DNA of 64,000 bases from Flavicella sediminum (GCF_006381105.1 NZ_VDET01000021.1:1-64000); one strand, 5' to 3'. Shown: positions 1-10,844, counted from the first letter of the stretch. Program-made: numbers and translations. Notes: a model not told the origin generated them from the letters alone.

Positions 1-90
1 TAATTCTACTTGGTTATCACCAAGAGCTTTTGCTTTTTCATTGTCCCACAAGTAATCAACGTAATTGAATTTTTTTATAATTGTATCCAT
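1..90 (-). CDS. Bifunctional rhamnulose-1-phosphate aldolase/short-chain dehydrogenase, N-terminal fragment
   Basis: Only the first 30 codons are inside the window; the gene runs off the left edge. The start is MDTIIKKFNYVDYLWD, followed by a segment ending GDNQVEL. This matches my memory of the N terminus of the Bacteroidota fusion of rhamnulose-1-phosphate aldolase and an alcohol/lactaldehyde dehydrogenase, which cleaves L-rhamnulose-1-phosphate (possibly also fuculose-1-phosphate) to DHAP and lactaldehyde. It is divergent from the uronate operon, which fits a deoxysugar/uronate catabolic region. With so little sequence the assignment rests on N-terminal resemblance alone. Confidence 0.5.
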   Translation of the reverse strand, partial: MDTIIKKFNYVDYLWDNEKAKALGDNQVEL

Positions 91-114
91 AAGAAATATT
101 AATGTATCTGATAA

Positions 115-122
115 CAAATATA
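115..122 (-). promoter_or_regulatory. Predicted -7 element for the leftward aldolase gene
   Basis: Read on the minus strand this is TATATTTG, a perfect match to the Bacteroidota -7 consensus TAnnTTTG, 25 nt before the start codon of the aldolase gene. No clear -33 TTG is at the usual spacing. Confidence 0.45.
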
Positions 123-467
123 TTTTAAGAAAATTAAGATTCTGTCCTGTGCTGTACTGCAAAGAGGTTTTTAATTGAATTGTAATAGCTCATTTTCTAC
201 CTTATCCTTATCCTTAATTTTGGGTTTACCAAGATGTAATATTTAAGAAAAACTAGGAAATGGCGAGGGGAGTTTTTTTTTGAGTACCGTTGCAAGCATG
301 CTAACTAAAAGAAAGCCATGTAGAACAAATCAAAGAAATATTAGTTCACTATTTCACAAAAAAATAGCGTGCTAATTTCTGTTAATTTAAAAAATAGGGA
401 TTACTTTTTTCTACTTTAAAAAAAACAAATTATTTTTTTAGAACCTAGGAATGTTTCCTTAAAAAAA

Positions 468-508
468 TTGCTATAACATCAATTTTTCATATATTTGTGT
501 GCGCACAC
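468..508 (+). promoter_or_regulatory. Promoter and palindromic operator of the uronate operon
   Basis: TTG at 468-470 and TATATTTG at 490-497 are separated by 19 nt, the Bacteroidota -33/-7 arrangement. A perfect 12-bp palindrome GTGTGCGCACAC occupies 497-508, starting at the last base of the -7 element and lying over the expected transcription start. A protein bound there would block initiation, so a repressor (LacI- or GntR-type, inference) released by a uronate intermediate is the simple reading. Confidence 0.6.
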
Positions 509-543
509 GAAAAATATTAGGTGTTCAACTTAAAAGTATATAA

Positions 544-1356
544 ATGAATTTATTTAATGTAGAGAAGAAAGTAATACTGATCACAGGTGGTGGTGGTGTA
601 TTAGGCGGTCAAATGGCTGAGTATTTATTAGGAAATGGCGCAACTGTAGTCATTTTAGATTATAAACAAGAAATTGTTGATGTAGCCATAGAGAGATTTA
701 AAAAAATCAGTCCAAATGTTTTTGGATTTGTTTGTAATGTGTTAGACGAAGCAAGTACGAAAATAGTTTCTGATCAAATTATTGCAGACTTAGGTAAAAT
801 TGATGTTCTAATTAATGCAGCTGGAGGAAATATGCCAGGGGCTACTATTGGAGAACATCAAAATATTTTTGATGTAAAAATTGACGATTTTAAAAAAGTA
901 GTCGATTTGAATTTGTTTGGTAGTATCATTCCTTCTTTGGTTTTTGGAAAAGCAATGACAGAAAATAAACAAGGAGTAATTATTAATATTTCTTCAATGA
1001 CGGCACAAAGTGCTATTACTAGAGTTGTAGGATATTCTGCTTCAAAAGCTGCAATTGATAATTATACCAAATGGTTGTCTGTTGAATTGGCATCGAAGTT
1101 TGGAGATGGTATGCGTGTAAATGCGATTGCACCTGGATTTTTTATTGGAAATCAAAACAGAGCATTGTTAACAAATGAAGACGGTACTTATACTGATAGA
1201 GCGAATACCATTATTCAAAACACTCCAATGAAACGTTTTGGAGAAGCGGATGAATTAAATGGATCGATTCATTTTTTATGTACGGATGCTTCAAAATTTG
1301 TAACAGGAATTGTAATTCCTATTGATGGTGGATTTAGTGCCTTTAGTGGTGTGTAA
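544..1356 (+). CDS. SDR-family D-mannonate oxidoreductase (fructuronate reductase)
   Basis: Predicted to reduce D-fructuronate to D-mannonate with NAD(P)H, in the cytoplasm. The 270-aa protein is a classical short-chain dehydrogenase: glycine-rich cofactor motif TGGGGVLG at residues 14-21, NAAGG at 91-95, catalytic Ser around 150-151 and YSASK with Tyr164/Lys168. The substrate is inferred from context: the next genes encode mannonate dehydratase and uronate isomerase, and Bacillus-type mannonate oxidoreductase (YjmF) belongs to the same SDR branch, unrelated to E. coli UxuB. It is first in a three-gene operon; the gap to the next gene is 16 bp. Other SDR substrates cannot be excluded from sequence alone. 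Confidence 0.8.
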   Translation: MNLFNVEKKVILITGGGGVLGGQMAEYLLGNGATVVILDYKQEIVDVAIERFKKISPNVFGFVCNVLDEASTKIVSDQIIADLGKIDVLINAAGGNMPGATIGEHQNIFDVKIDDFKKVVDLNLFGSIIPSLVFGKAMTENKQGVIINISSMTAQSAITRVVGYSASKAAIDNYTKWLSVELASKFGDGMRVNAIAPGFFIGNQNRALLTNEDGTYTDRANTIIQNTPMKRFGEADELNGSIHFLCTDASKFVTGIVIPIDGGFSAFSGV

Positions 1357-1372
1357 TTAAAAGTTTAGAAAA

Positions 1373-2560
1373 ATGGAACAAACATGGCGTTGGTACGGGC
1401 CAAATGATCCCGTACAATTATCAGATATCAAACAAGCAGGGGCAACAGGAGTCGTTTCTGCATTGCATCAAGTGCCAAACGGAGTGGTGTGGTCAAAAGA
1501 AGCAATTCTTGAAAGAAAAAATAGTATTGAAGCAGCTGGTCTGACTTGGTCTGTAGTAGAAAGTATTCCTGTACATGAAAATATAAAAACTCGTTCAGGA
1601 GATTTTCAGGTCTATATAGAAAATTATAAACAAAGTATCGAAAATTTAGCAAGTTGTGGTATTCACATTGTGTGTTATAATTTTATGCCGGTTTTAGATT
1701 GGACAAGAACAGATTTAGAATTTGAAGTAGAGGATGGTTCCAAAGCCTTACGTTTTGATGTGGATGCTTTCGCTGCTTTTGAATTATTCTTATTGAAAAG
1801 ACCGGGTGCCGAAAATGAATATTCGGGTGCACAAAAAGCCAGAGCTAAAGAATATTTTGATTCGTTAAATGAAGTACGAAAAACAAAATTAGTCAATAAT
1901 ATCATTGCAGGTTTACCAGGAGCGGAAGAAGGTTATACTTTAGATCAGTTCCAACAAATATTGGATACATACAAAGATATTGATGCTGAAAAATTAAAAG
2001 AAAATTTAGTAGCTTTTCTAAAGGAAATTATACCCATAGCTTCAAAAAATGAAGTTTTAATGTGTATTCATCCTGATGATCCTCCTTATCAAATTCTTGG
2101 TTTGCCTAGAGTAGTAAGTACTGAAGAAGATTATGCTTATTTGTTTGAACAAGTACCAGATATTGCAAATGGAATTACCTATTGTACAGGTTCTTTAGGC
2201 GTAAGAGATGATAATAACCTGGTGCAAATTTTTAAAAGATTTGCCGACAGAGTACATTTCTTACATTTAAGAAGTACACAAAGAGATGCCAAAGGTAATT
2301 TTTACGAAGCCAATCATTTAGAAGGAGATGTAGATATGTATGGTGTCATCAAGGAAGTGTTGATTGAAGAAAAACGAAGAATTGCTGAAGGAAGAAAAGA
2401 TGCTTTGATTCCTGTACGACCAGATCATGGTCATCAAATGTTAGACGATTTGTCAAAAAGAACCAACCCTGGTTATTCAGGAATTGGTAGATTGAGAGGT
2501 TTGGCTGAATTGAGAGGTTTGGCTCTGGGGATTTCAAAAAGTATGGAAAATGCAATTTAA
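1373..2560 (+). CDS. uxuA: Mannonate dehydratase
   Basis: Dehydrates D-mannonate to 2-keto-3-deoxy-D-gluconate, a cytoplasmic Mn/Fe-dependent step of glucuronate breakdown. The 395-aa length is normal for UxuA. The N terminus ([14 protein letters not shown], then [15 protein letters not shown]) and the metal-site segment CIHPDDPP near residue 230 are family hallmarks, as is the C-terminal RPDHGHQM segment. It follows the SDR gene by 16 bp and overlaps the start of uxaC by 11 bp, so the three genes are almost certainly cotranscribed and translationally coupled. Confidence 0.95.
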   Translation: MEQTWRWYGPNDPVQLSDIKQAGATGVVSALHQVPNGVVWSKEAILERKNSIEAAGLTWSVVESIPVHENIKTRSGDFQVYIENYKQSIENLASCGIHIVCYNFMPVLDWTRTDLEFEVEDGSKALRFDVDAFAAFELFLLKRPGAENEYSGAQKARAKEYFDSLNEVRKTKLVNNIIAGLPGAEEGYTLDQFQQILDTYKDIDAEKLKENLVAFLKEIIPIASKNEVLMCIHPDDPPYQILGLPRVVSTEEDYAYLFEQVPDIANGITYCTGSLGVRDDNNLVQIFKRFADRVHFLHLRSTQRDAKGNFYEANHLEGDVDMYGVIKEVLIEEKRRIAEGRKDALIPVRPDHGHQMLDDLSKRTNPGYSGIGRLRGLAELRGLALGISKSMENAI

Positions 2561-3965
2561 AAAAGACGCAACAATCGATTTGGAAAATTTATTTCTGAAT
2601 TCCGAAACGGCTAAAAACTTGTATCATAATTTTGCAGCTAAAATGCCGATCATTGATTATCACAATCATTTATCGGCACAGCAAATTGCAGAAAACAAAC
2701 CTGTAGAAAATATTACAGATGCTTGGTTGGCCGCAGATCATTACAAATGGCGTGCAATGCGTGCCAACGGAATTGATGAAAATTTTGTGACCGGTTCAGC
2801 TTCTAAAAAAGAAAAATTTCAAAAATGGGCAGAAACGGTTCCTTACGCTGTAGGAAATCCTTTATTTCATTGGAATCAATTAGAATTAAAAAGGTATTTT
2901 GATATTGATGAAATATTACAAGCTTCAACAGCAGATGCCATTTACGACAGGGCAAATGCAGTTTTAGCGACTAAAACGCCAGCACAATTATTAGAAGATA
3001 AGCAAGTGCAACTAGTTTGTACTACTGATGATCCTACAGATTCATTGGAGTACCACCAGCAAATAGCTTCAGGTAATTTTTATACAAAAGTATTGCCAAC
3101 CTTCAGGTCTGATAATTTGTTTTTTATAGGAGAAGAGAATTTTTCTTCTTATTTAAAGAAATTAGAAACTGTTTCTGGAATTACAATCTCCAGCTTGAAA
3201 AGTCTTTGCAAAGCCATTGCGGTGAGAATCGATTTTTTTGAAGAACACGGTTGTAAAATTTCTGACTATGGGATTACAGGAAAATTAGTTATAGAAGAAA
3301 TTACAGATGAAGAAGTTAGCGCAATTTTTGATCGATTTTTATTAGGAATGCCATTGTCTGATTTGGAAATAGGGAAATATAGAACGTATATTTTGTTTTA
3401 TTTGGCTCGTAAATACCATGAAAAAGGATGGGCACAACAATACCATTTAGGACCTATAAGAAATAACAACAAGCGTCTGACGGAATTGTTTGGTGCAGAT
3501 GCAGGTTGCGATTCTATGGGGGATGATTCCATGGCGGCGCCTTTGTCTAAATTTTTAAATCAGTTAGATTATGAAGGGAAATTGGCCAAGACGATTACCT
3601 ACAATCTAAACCCTGCATATAATGAAGTATTTGCAACCATGATGGGAAATTTTGCCTCTGGTGGTGAAGCAGGAAAAATGCAATGGGGTGCAGCTTGGTG
3701 GTTTTTAGATCAAAAAGATGGAATTAAAAAGAATTTGGAAACCTTGGCTAGCTTAGGCTTGTTAAGTCGCTCTTTAGGTATGTTAACCGATAGCAGAAGC
3801 TTTTTGTCTTTTCCTAGACATGAATATTACAGAAGAGTTTTATGCGATTTGTTAGGTGATCAAATAGAAAAAGGAGAGCTTCCTAATGATCTAGATTTTT
3901 TCGGAAAGTTGGTTGAAAATATTTCATACTACAACACCTTAAATTATTTTCAATTTGACGCGTAA
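2550..3965 (+). CDS. uxaC: Glucuronate (uronate) isomerase
   Basis: Interconverts D-glucuronate and D-fructuronate (or galacturonate and tagaturonate), the entry step of the pathway. The 471-aa protein has the amidohydrolase-fold HxH metal motif in IDYHNHLS (His38, His40), GPIRNNN near residue 306 and [16 protein letters not shown] near the C terminus, all typical of UxaC. The start lies inside the end of uxuA (11-bp overlap). A good terminator follows. The gene set covers glucuronate to 2-keto-3-deoxygluconate; KDG kinase and aldolase are not in the window. Confidence 0.95.
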   Translation: MQFKKDATIDLENLFLNSETAKNLYHNFAAKMPIIDYHNHLSAQQIAENKPVENITDAWLAADHYKWRAMRANGIDENFVTGSASKKEKFQKWAETVPYAVGNPLFHWNQLELKRYFDIDEILQASTADAIYDRANAVLATKTPAQLLEDKQVQLVCTTDDPTDSLEYHQQIASGNFYTKVLPTFRSDNLFFIGEENFSSYLKKLETVSGITISSLKSLCKAIAVRIDFFEEHGCKISDYGITGKLVIEEITDEEVSAIFDRFLLGMPLSDLEIGKYRTYILFYLARKYHEKGWAQQYHLGPIRNNNKRLTELFGADAGCDSMGDDSMAAPLSKFLNQLDYEGKLAKTITYNLNPAYNEVFATMMGNFASGGEAGKMQWGAAWWFLDQKDGIKKNLETLASLGLLSRSLGMLTDSRSFLSFPRHEYYRRVLCDLLGDQIEKGELPNDLDFFGKLVENISYYNTLNYFQFDA

Positions 3966-3994
3966 GTAACGAAAAATAATTTATAAAGTTTAAG

Positions 3995-4031
3995 ATGTCA
4001 AGTCATACAAATGATTTGGCATTTTTTTTTG
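3995..4031 (+). terminator. Rho-independent terminator after uxaC
   Basis: Arms ATGTCAAGTCAT (3995-4006) and ATGATTTGGCAT (4011-4022) pair with G-U wobble around a 4-nt loop and are followed directly by a run of T residues. Confidence 0.8.
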
Positions 4032-4083
4032 TGCATAACAGGCTATTGTAAAAGCTTTCAAATTTTTAGGGCCCTTCCTTTAG

Positions 4084-5751
<1,668 letters not shown>

Positions 5752-5768
5752 TTGTTTTTATTAAAACT

Positions 5769-5807
5769 AAAAAAGGAGATTTTCTATGAGAAGGTCTCCT
5801 TTTTTTT
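5769..5807 (+). terminator. Rho-independent terminator after the ABC-F gene
   Basis: AAAAAAGGAGA (5769-5779) pairs with TCTCC followed by T residues (5795-5807), leaving a loop of about 15 nt. Confidence 0.8.
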
Positions 5808-5875
5808 ATGTCAAGTATTTTGTATTGAATTAAGTGATATATTTAAAACTTAATAATTAACCTAAACCTTAAAAG

Positions 5876-6184
5876 ATGAAAAAATTACTAGTAGTATTCG
5901 TTGCCTTATTTATGTCGGTAGCAATCAATGCCCAAGCTAAAAAAAGTATTGAAGATTTTGCAGAGAAAGCAGGACTTACGACGGAACAAGTAACACAAAT
6001 TAAAGCGCTGAATAAAGAAAAAGTAGCGGCGATTAAGGCAATTAAAGCAGAGAAGTTAGACAAAATGGTGGCTAAAGAAAAAATTAAAGCCATCAATAAA
6101 GCTACCGCTCCTAAAATAAGAAAAGTATTAGGAAAAGAGAAAATGAAAGAATATGCTGCTTACTGGAAGAAAGCTAAAAAATAA
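5876..6184 (+). CDS. Small secreted lysine-rich protein
   Basis: 102 aa with an N-terminal signal peptide (MKKLLVVFVALFMSVAINAQA, cleavage likely after the AQA region). The mature part is highly charged, rich in Lys, Ala and Glu, and predicted helical. It contains ALTTEQ-like spacing (GLTTEQVTQIKALNKEK) reminiscent of Spy/LTxxQ periplasmic proteins, but the family is not established. The next gene encodes a protein of the same size and style, so the two are probably distant paralogues, each with its own terminator. Function unknown. Confidence 0.75.
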   Translation: MKKLLVVFVALFMSVAINAQAKKSIEDFAEKAGLTTEQVTQIKALNKEKVAAIKAIKAEKLDKMVAKEKIKAINKATAPKIRKVLGKEKMKEYAAYWKKAKK

Positions 6185-6211
6185 GAATATTTAAAAATTT
6201 CAATGAATTTA

Positions 6212-6243
6212 TAGAGAAACCTTAGGGTTTCTCTATTTTTTTA
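6212..6243 (+). terminator. Rho-independent terminator
   Basis: AGAGAAACC (6213-6221) and GGGTTTCTCT (6225-6234) form a tight hairpin with a three-base loop, followed by A and a T run. Confidence 0.8.
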
Positions 6244-6296
6244 CGTGTACATACATTTTACAAACGCATACAGATATTTGGTTTTAGTGTAAATAC

Positions 6297-6304
6297 TACA
6301 TTTG
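6297..6304 (+). promoter_or_regulatory. Predicted -7 element for the second small secreted protein
   Basis: TACATTTG matches TAnnTTTG perfectly, 38 nt before the start codon at 6343. Confidence 0.45.
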
Positions 6305-6342
6305 AGGCATAACCAAATATGTAACATTAAAATAGAACACCC

Positions 6343-6687
6343 ATGAAAAAATTATTGAGTATTGCCTTATTACTGTTTATAACCGTTTCTGTATCGGCAC
6401 AAAAAACATCAAAATGGATTGACAAAAAAGCCAAAGTTGTATCTCAAGATATGAAAAAAGTGCTTTCGCTTTCAGATGAACAAACAACGGCTATGTATGA
6501 TATTGAAGTCGAAAAGCTAGTGGCTATCTATGAAGCTAAAAAGAAAAATGGCGGTAAGAATATTTCTAATGATGCCCACAAAGCTTTGATAGCACCTTTT
6601 GTGGCGAAACAAACCGAAGTTGCTGGTGGAAGAAAGAAAATGAATGCCTACTATGTGTATATGAAGGAAAAAAGAGCTAAAAAATAA
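6343..6687 (+). CDS. Small secreted protein, paralogue of the preceding gene
   Basis: 114 aa with a clear signal peptide (MKKLLSIALLLFITVSVSAQ) and a lysine-rich mature part containing KVLSLSDEQTTAMYDIEVEKL, again reminiscent of the Spy/LTxxQ style in which a short helical motif precedes a charged helix. It ends in EKRAKK. It has its own -7 element and terminator. Function not recognised; an envelope role is only inferred from the signal peptide. Confidence 0.75.
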   Translation: MKKLLSIALLLFITVSVSAQKTSKWIDKKAKVVSQDMKKVLSLSDEQTTAMYDIEVEKLVAIYEAKKKNGGKNISNDAHKALIAPFVAKQTEVAGGRKKMNAYYVYMKEKRAKK

Positions 6688-6701
6688 TTCTAAAATAAAG
6701 T

Positions 6702-6735
6702 AAAAGTCCAATCAATTTGATTGGACTTTTTTTTT
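6702..6735 (+). terminator. Rho-independent terminator
   Basis: A 14-bp stem, AAAAGTCCAATCAA (6702-6715) with TTGATTGGACTTTT, on a minimal loop and running into more T residues. Confidence 0.85.
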
Positions 6736-6791
6736 GAAATAAACTTTAGGAGAGTAGTTTGTTTTCAAGAAATTAATACAGATAGTTTTCC

Positions 6792-6799
6792 TACTTTTG
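6792..6799 (+). promoter_or_regulatory. Predicted -7 element of the GlmM-type mutase gene
   Basis: TACTTTTG is a perfect TAnnTTTG match, 46 nt before the start codon at 6846. Confidence 0.45.
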
Positions 6800-6845
6800 C
6801 AGGGTTATAAAAAGAATATTCGTAGAATTAAAAAACAGAACACAT

Positions 6846-8246
6846 ATGTCATTAATAAAATCAATTTCAGGAATTAGAGGAACCATTGGAGGAGGAATCG
6901 GCGAGAATTTAACCCCTTTAGATGCTGTAAAATTTGCCAGTGCTTATGGTACTTGGTTGTTGAACAGAAATGCAGGAACTACTTCCGGAAAATTAAAAGT
7001 GGTTATTGGTAGAGATGCTCGTATTTCAGGAAAAATGATCAGCAGTTTGGTCAGCAATACTTTGGTTGGATTAGGAATTGATGTGATTGACTTAGGCTTG
7101 TCTACCACGCCAACGGTTGAGGTAGCTGTTCCTTTAGAAAAGGCGAATGGTGGAATTATTATCACCGCTTCTCACAATCCAAAACAATGGAATGCATTGA
7201 AATTATTAAATGAAGAAGGAGAATTTTTAAATGGTGAAGAAGGCGAGAAAATTTTAGTTTTGGCTGAAAACGATGGCTATTCTTATGCAGAAGTAGATGA
7301 TTTGGGAGCCTATACAAAAGACAGAACCTATGTTAAAAAACACGTTGATGCTGTTTTAGCTTTGGAATTGGTAGATGTAGAAGCGATTAAAAAAGCAAAA
7401 TTCAAAGTGGTTTTGGATGCTGTAAATTCTACAGGAGGAATTTTTATTCCTGCTTTGTTAGAGGAATTAGGTGTTGAATGTGTCAAATTATACTGTGAGC
7501 CAAATGGTCAATTTCCACACAACCCAGAACCATTGAAAGAACATTTAGGGGATATCTCAGCTTTGGTTGTTAAAGAAAAAGCAGACTTAGGAATTGTTGT
7601 CGATCCCGATGTAGATCGGTTGGCTTTGGTAAATGAAGACGGTTCTATGTTTGGTGAAGAATATACCTTGGTAGCTTGTGCTGATTATGTTTTAGGAGAA
7701 TTAAAAGGAGGAAATACCGTTTCTAACTTGTCTTCTTCTAGGGCTTTAAGAGATGTAACTGAAAAGCATGGCGGAACCTATACAGCAAGTGCTGTTGGTG
7801 AAGTAAATGTAGTGATTGCTATGAAAGCAACAAATACGGTTATTGGAGGTGAAGGAAATGGAGGAATTATTTATCCAGAATCACATTATGGTCGTGACTC
7901 ATTGGTTGGAACAGCATTATTTTTATCACATTTGGCAAAATGTGGTATGTCCTGTAAAGCATTAAGAGCTTCTTACCCAAGTTATTTTATGAGTAAGAAC
8001 AAAATTCAGTTGACACCAAGTTTAGATGTAGATAAAATTTTGGAAGAAATGGCCAAAAAACACGCTGCTGAGGATGTGAATACGATTGATGGTGTAAAAA
8101 TTGATTTTCCAACAGAATGGGTACATTTGCGTAAATCAAATACAGAACCTATTATTCGAATTTATACCGAAAGTACTTCTCAAGAAAATGCGGATGCTTT
8201 GGCAAATAAAATTATCGACGAAATAAAAGAAATTGCAGGTTTGTAA
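6846..8246 (+). CDS. glmM: Phosphoglucosamine mutase (alpha-D-phosphohexomutase family)
   Basis: Converts glucosamine-6-phosphate to glucosamine-1-phosphate for cell-wall and LPS precursors, in the cytoplasm. At 466 aa it has the family motifs in order: ISGIRGTIG at the N terminus, the phosphoserine loop TASHNP (Ser109), the Mg-binding DPDVDRL near residue 253, the sugar-binding GEGNGG segment near residue 337, and the phosphate-binding loop RKSNTEPIIRIYTE near the C terminus. The phosphomannomutase/phosphoglucomutase branch is related, so the exact hexose is slightly uncertain; flavobacterial homologues are usually called GlmM. Confidence 0.85.
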   Translation: MSLIKSISGIRGTIGGGIGENLTPLDAVKFASAYGTWLLNRNAGTTSGKLKVVIGRDARISGKMISSLVSNTLVGLGIDVIDLGLSTTPTVEVAVPLEKANGGIIITASHNPKQWNALKLLNEEGEFLNGEEGEKILVLAENDGYSYAEVDDLGAYTKDRTYVKKHVDAVLALELVDVEAIKKAKFKVVLDAVNSTGGIFIPALLEELGVECVKLYCEPNGQFPHNPEPLKEHLGDISALVVKEKADLGIVVDPDVDRLALVNEDGSMFGEEYTLVACADYVLGELKGGNTVSNLSSSRALRDVTEKHGGTYTASAVGEVNVVIAMKATNTVIGGEGNGGIIYPESHYGRDSLVGTALFLSHLAKCGMSCKALRASYPSYFMSKNKIQLTPSLDVDKILEEMAKKHAAEDVNTIDGVKIDFPTEWVHLRKSNTEPIIRIYTESTSQENADALANKIIDEIKEIAGL

Positions 8247-8284
8247 ATTCTGATAAATATCATTTTGAATGCAGTTGACTTGCT

Positions 8285-8292
8285 TAATTTTG
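8285..8292 (+). promoter_or_regulatory. Predicted -7 element of the 8317 gene
   Basis: TAATTTTG matches TAnnTTTG. A TTG at 8264-8266 lies 18 nt upstream, close to the preferred -33 spacing. Confidence 0.45.
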
Positions 8293-8316
8293 CACTTCAA
8301 ATAAAGGAAAGGAATA

Positions 8317-9162
8317 ATGAAAAAAATACTAGTATTAGTACTTGTGATGTTGTCAACGGTTGTTTCATCACAAGAACAAGAACCTACGGAAAAAAGAACC
8401 AACAAAGGAAGATTCTTTTTGTATTGGGGTTGGAATCGTGGGTATTATACAGATTCGGATATTCGATTTAAAGGAGCGGATTATGATTTTACCTTGTCGG
8501 ATGTAAAAGCATCAGACAGACCAACAGAATTTACCGTGAATAATTATTTTCACCCAGGTAATATTACCATTCCACAAACAGATTATAGAATTGGGTATTT
8601 CTTTAAAGAAAATTATTCCATTTCTATAGGGGTAGATCATATGAAATATGTGGTGGATTATGGACAGGAAGTTGGTATCAATGGTCAAATTGATGCTTCT
8701 TATGGAACAGATAAAACCAATTATACAGGAGCGGATACTGAAATTTTAGATGCTGATTTTTTAGAATTTGAACATACGGATGGTTTAAATTATATAAATG
8801 TGGAGCTAAGTCGTTTTGATGATGTGAGTCGTTTTTTTGGAATGCACAGCAAAAATTTCTCGATCAATTTATCAGAAGGAGTAGGAGTTGGAGTTTTGTA
8901 TCCTAGAACCAATACCACGCTTTTAGGAAAAGAAAGACATGATGATTTCCATGTGTCTGGTTTTGGAGTTTCAGCACGTGTGGGCTTAGATATCGCCTAC
9001 AAAGGATTTTTTATTATGACCGAGTTTAAAACGGGGTATATCAATATGCAAGACATTAAAACATCGACTAGCTCAGCAGATTCTGCAAGTCAGACGTTTG
9101 GATATATTCAACCAACACTTGTGTTAGGAGGACGATTTTATCTTAAGAAAAGAAAGAAATAA
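8317..9162 (+). CDS. Predicted outer-membrane beta-barrel protein
   Basis: 281 aa. The signal peptide MKKILVLVLVMLSTVVSSQ is followed by a mature part of alternating hydrophobic/polar stretches rich in Tyr, Phe and Gly (RFFLYWGWNRGYY, NYSISIGVDHMKYVV, GFGVSARVGLDIAY). It ends in a strand-like LVLGGRFYLKK segment, as outer-membrane barrels do. I do not recognise a named family. It stands alone between glmM and the convergent acyltransferase gene, so the neighbourhood does not suggest a role. Confidence 0.65.
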   Translation: MKKILVLVLVMLSTVVSSQEQEPTEKRTNKGRFFLYWGWNRGYYTDSDIRFKGADYDFTLSDVKASDRPTEFTVNNYFHPGNITIPQTDYRIGYFFKENYSISIGVDHMKYVVDYGQEVGINGQIDASYGTDKTNYTGADTEILDADFLEFEHTDGLNYINVELSRFDDVSRFFGMHSKNFSINLSEGVGVGVLYPRTNTTLLGKERHDDFHVSGFGVSARVGLDIAYKGFFIMTEFKTGYINMQDIKTSTSSADSASQTFGYIQPTLVLGGRFYLKKRKK

Positions 9163-9181
9163 TAGTTTGAATTATAACTGT

Positions 9182-9217
9182 AAAAAAAATCCTAGTGTTT
9201 TACTAGGATTTTTTTTG
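9182..9217. terminator. Bidirectional terminator between convergent genes
   Basis: AAAAAAATCCTAGT and ACTAGGATTTTTTT form a near-symmetric hairpin with poly-T on both strands. It serves the 8317 gene and the convergent acyltransferase gene; the latter's TAG stop codon is inside the stem. Confidence 0.8.
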
Positions 9218-10103
9218 TGCTTTCTTTTGGAACCTTGTCCATGTGCTTGAAACGTTTGTGTGTCCAAAAATAATACTCAGGTGTTTCTCTGATTTGTTTT
9301 TCTACTTTTTCTAAAAACAAATCTGTAATTTCATAATCTGGGGTTCCCTTCGGACTTTCAGCTAAGAGTTCAAAATCTATTTCATAATGACTTCTTTTGA
9401 CTTTGTTTACGGTCATGTAAATAATAGAAAAATCGTGCTTTTTAGCCAACATCTCTGCACCAGTATGTATGGGTACGGTAACGCCTAAAAAAGGTGCCCA
9501 ATAATGTGTCTTACGAATTCGTGGAGACTGGTCGCTTAGCAAACCATAAAGGGAATTGATATTGTTTTGTTTGTTTTCAATAATTTTTTTAATGGTAATT
9601 GCAGTAGGGATAAAATCAGAACCAAATCGACTGCGATTTTTTTTGATCAACTTGTCGTAATAAGGGTTGGAAAGTTTGGCATAAGCACCTACACAGTTCA
9701 AGCTTGTCATACTTTGAATATTAATAATCCATTCCCAATTGGCATAATGTGAGCCCATTAAAATGGCACTTTTATCCAAAGCTTCTATCTTTCTAAATAC
9801 ATCCGAATTTTTGTATTTATAGCGTTTGTTTATTTCTTCTTCAGAAATGGTAAACGATTTGATCATTTCAATAAAAATATCTACAAAATGATGGTAGAAT
9901 TTTTTTCGAATTTTTTTCAATTCTTTGAGGTCTTTCTCTGGAAAAGAAATTTTTAAATTGTTTAAAACGACTTCCTTTCTATAATTAAAAACATAAAAAA
10001 GGAGTACATAAATACAATCAGATAAAAAATGCAATACCCAAAAAGGAAGTATGGAAAACAACCAAATAATAGGATAGGTTAATAAAAATACAATTCGATG
10101 CAT
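9192..10103 (-). CDS. LpxL/HtrB-type lysophospholipid acyltransferase
   Basis: Predicted to transfer a secondary acyl chain in lipid A (or a related lipid) assembly at the inner membrane. The 303-aa protein has an N-terminal hydrophobic segment (residues 4-38) and the family's HX4E catalytic motif in GSHYANWEW (His119, Glu124). The downstream SDQSPR segment and the C-terminal EYYFWTHKRFK segment are also characteristic of LpxL-family proteins. It is convergent with the upstream barrel gene and divergent from the rhomboid gene. Chain length and exact acceptor cannot be read from sequence. Confidence 0.85.
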   Translation of the reverse strand: MHRIVFLLTYPIIWLFSILPFWVLHFLSDCIYVLLFYVFNYRKEVVLNNLKISFPEKDLKELKKIRKKFYHHFVDIFIEMIKSFTISEEEINKRYKYKNSDVFRKIEALDKSAILMGSHYANWEWIINIQSMTSLNCVGAYAKLSNPYYDKLIKKNRSRFGSDFIPTAITIKKIIENKQNNINSLYGLLSDQSPRIRKTHYWAPFLGVTVPIHTGAEMLAKKHDFSIIYMTVNKVKRSHYEIDFELLAESPKGTPDYEITDLFLEKVEKQIRETPEYYFWTHKRFKHMDKVPKESTKKILVKH

Positions 10104-10142
10104 AGAACATTATAATTTGACTGCAAATATCGGATATAATTT

Positions 10143-10150
10143 TATCTTTG
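10143..10150 (+). promoter_or_regulatory. Predicted -7 element of the rhomboid gene
   Basis: TATCTTTG matches TAnnTTTG, 21 nt before the start codon. Confidence 0.45.
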
Positions 10151-10171
10151 ACTTTAAAATAAACTATAAAA

Positions 10172-10816
10172 ATGGGACAATTAGTTTTAGTATTAATAGC
10201 AGTAAACGTACTTATTTCATGGAAAGGATTGAACGATAATTCTTTTTTTGAAAAGTATAAATTTCAAATAGGTCCTATTGCCCATGGCGAAAAGATTAGA
10301 ATGTTAAGTTCTGGTTTTTTACATGTGGATTATATGCATTTAGGTTTTAATATGTATGCCTTGTATATTTTTGCCGATGTGGTGATGTATAGAATGGGAG
10401 CTGTTGCCTTTTTAGTTTTGTATTTCGGAAGCCTTTTTGCTGGTAGCCTACTTTCGTATGTTTACAACAAGGGGAATAGTTATTACAGTGCTGTTGGAGC
10501 GTCAGGAGCTGTTTCTGGGGTTGTATACAGCGCCATTATGTTCAATCCTGATATGAACTTGAATTTTATTTTATTTCCTTTTATAGATATTCCTGGCTAT
10601 GTTTTTGGAGTAGGGTATTTGTTGTATTCTATATATGGAATGAAAAAGCAACTTGGAAATATTGGACATAGCGCTCATTTAGGTGGAGCTATTGGAGGTT
10701 TTGTTTGTACTCTAGTATTGGCTCCAGAAATTCTTCAAGAAAATACATTTATGGTTATTCTATTAGCTGTACCCATTGTATTGTTGTTGGTTTTCGAAAA
10801 AAAGTTTCAAAAATAA
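10172..10816 (+). CDS. Rhomboid-family intramembrane serine protease
   Basis: A six-helix inner-membrane protease that cleaves substrates within the bilayer. The 214-aa protein has the GxSG nucleophile motif GASG (Ser111) and the catalytic His in GHSAHLGG (His169), with a conserved HxxHxxFN-like segment (HVDYMHLGFNMYALYIF) in the second helix. Hydrophobic segments cover most of the chain. The start is supported by the -7 element 21 nt upstream. Substrate unknown. Confidence 0.9.
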   Translation: MGQLVLVLIAVNVLISWKGLNDNSFFEKYKFQIGPIAHGEKIRMLSSGFLHVDYMHLGFNMYALYIFADVVMYRMGAVAFLVLYFGSLFAGSLLSYVYNKGNSYYSAVGASGAVSGVVYSAIMFNPDMNLNFILFPFIDIPGYVFGVGYLLYSIYGMKKQLGNIGHSAHLGGAIGGFVCTLVLAPEILQENTFMVILLAVPIVLLLVFEKKFQK

Positions 10817-10843
10817 AAAAGCTTCCCGGTTGGGAAGCTTTTT
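10816..10843 (+). terminator. Rho-independent terminator after the rhomboid gene
   Basis: AAAAAGCTTCCC and GGGAAGCTTTTT pair perfectly on a 4-base loop, only two bases before the 3' end of the convergent tRNA gene. Confidence 0.85.
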
Positions 10844-10844
10844 G

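Larger units (their letters stand above)
91..543. other. Divergent intergenic region, aldolase / uronate operon
   Basis: This 453-bp region has no credible gene. It carries a leftward -7 element near its left end and a rightward promoter with a palindromic operator at its right end, both listed separately. The middle is very AT-rich with several homopolymer runs and shows nothing else I can name. Confidence 0.7.
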
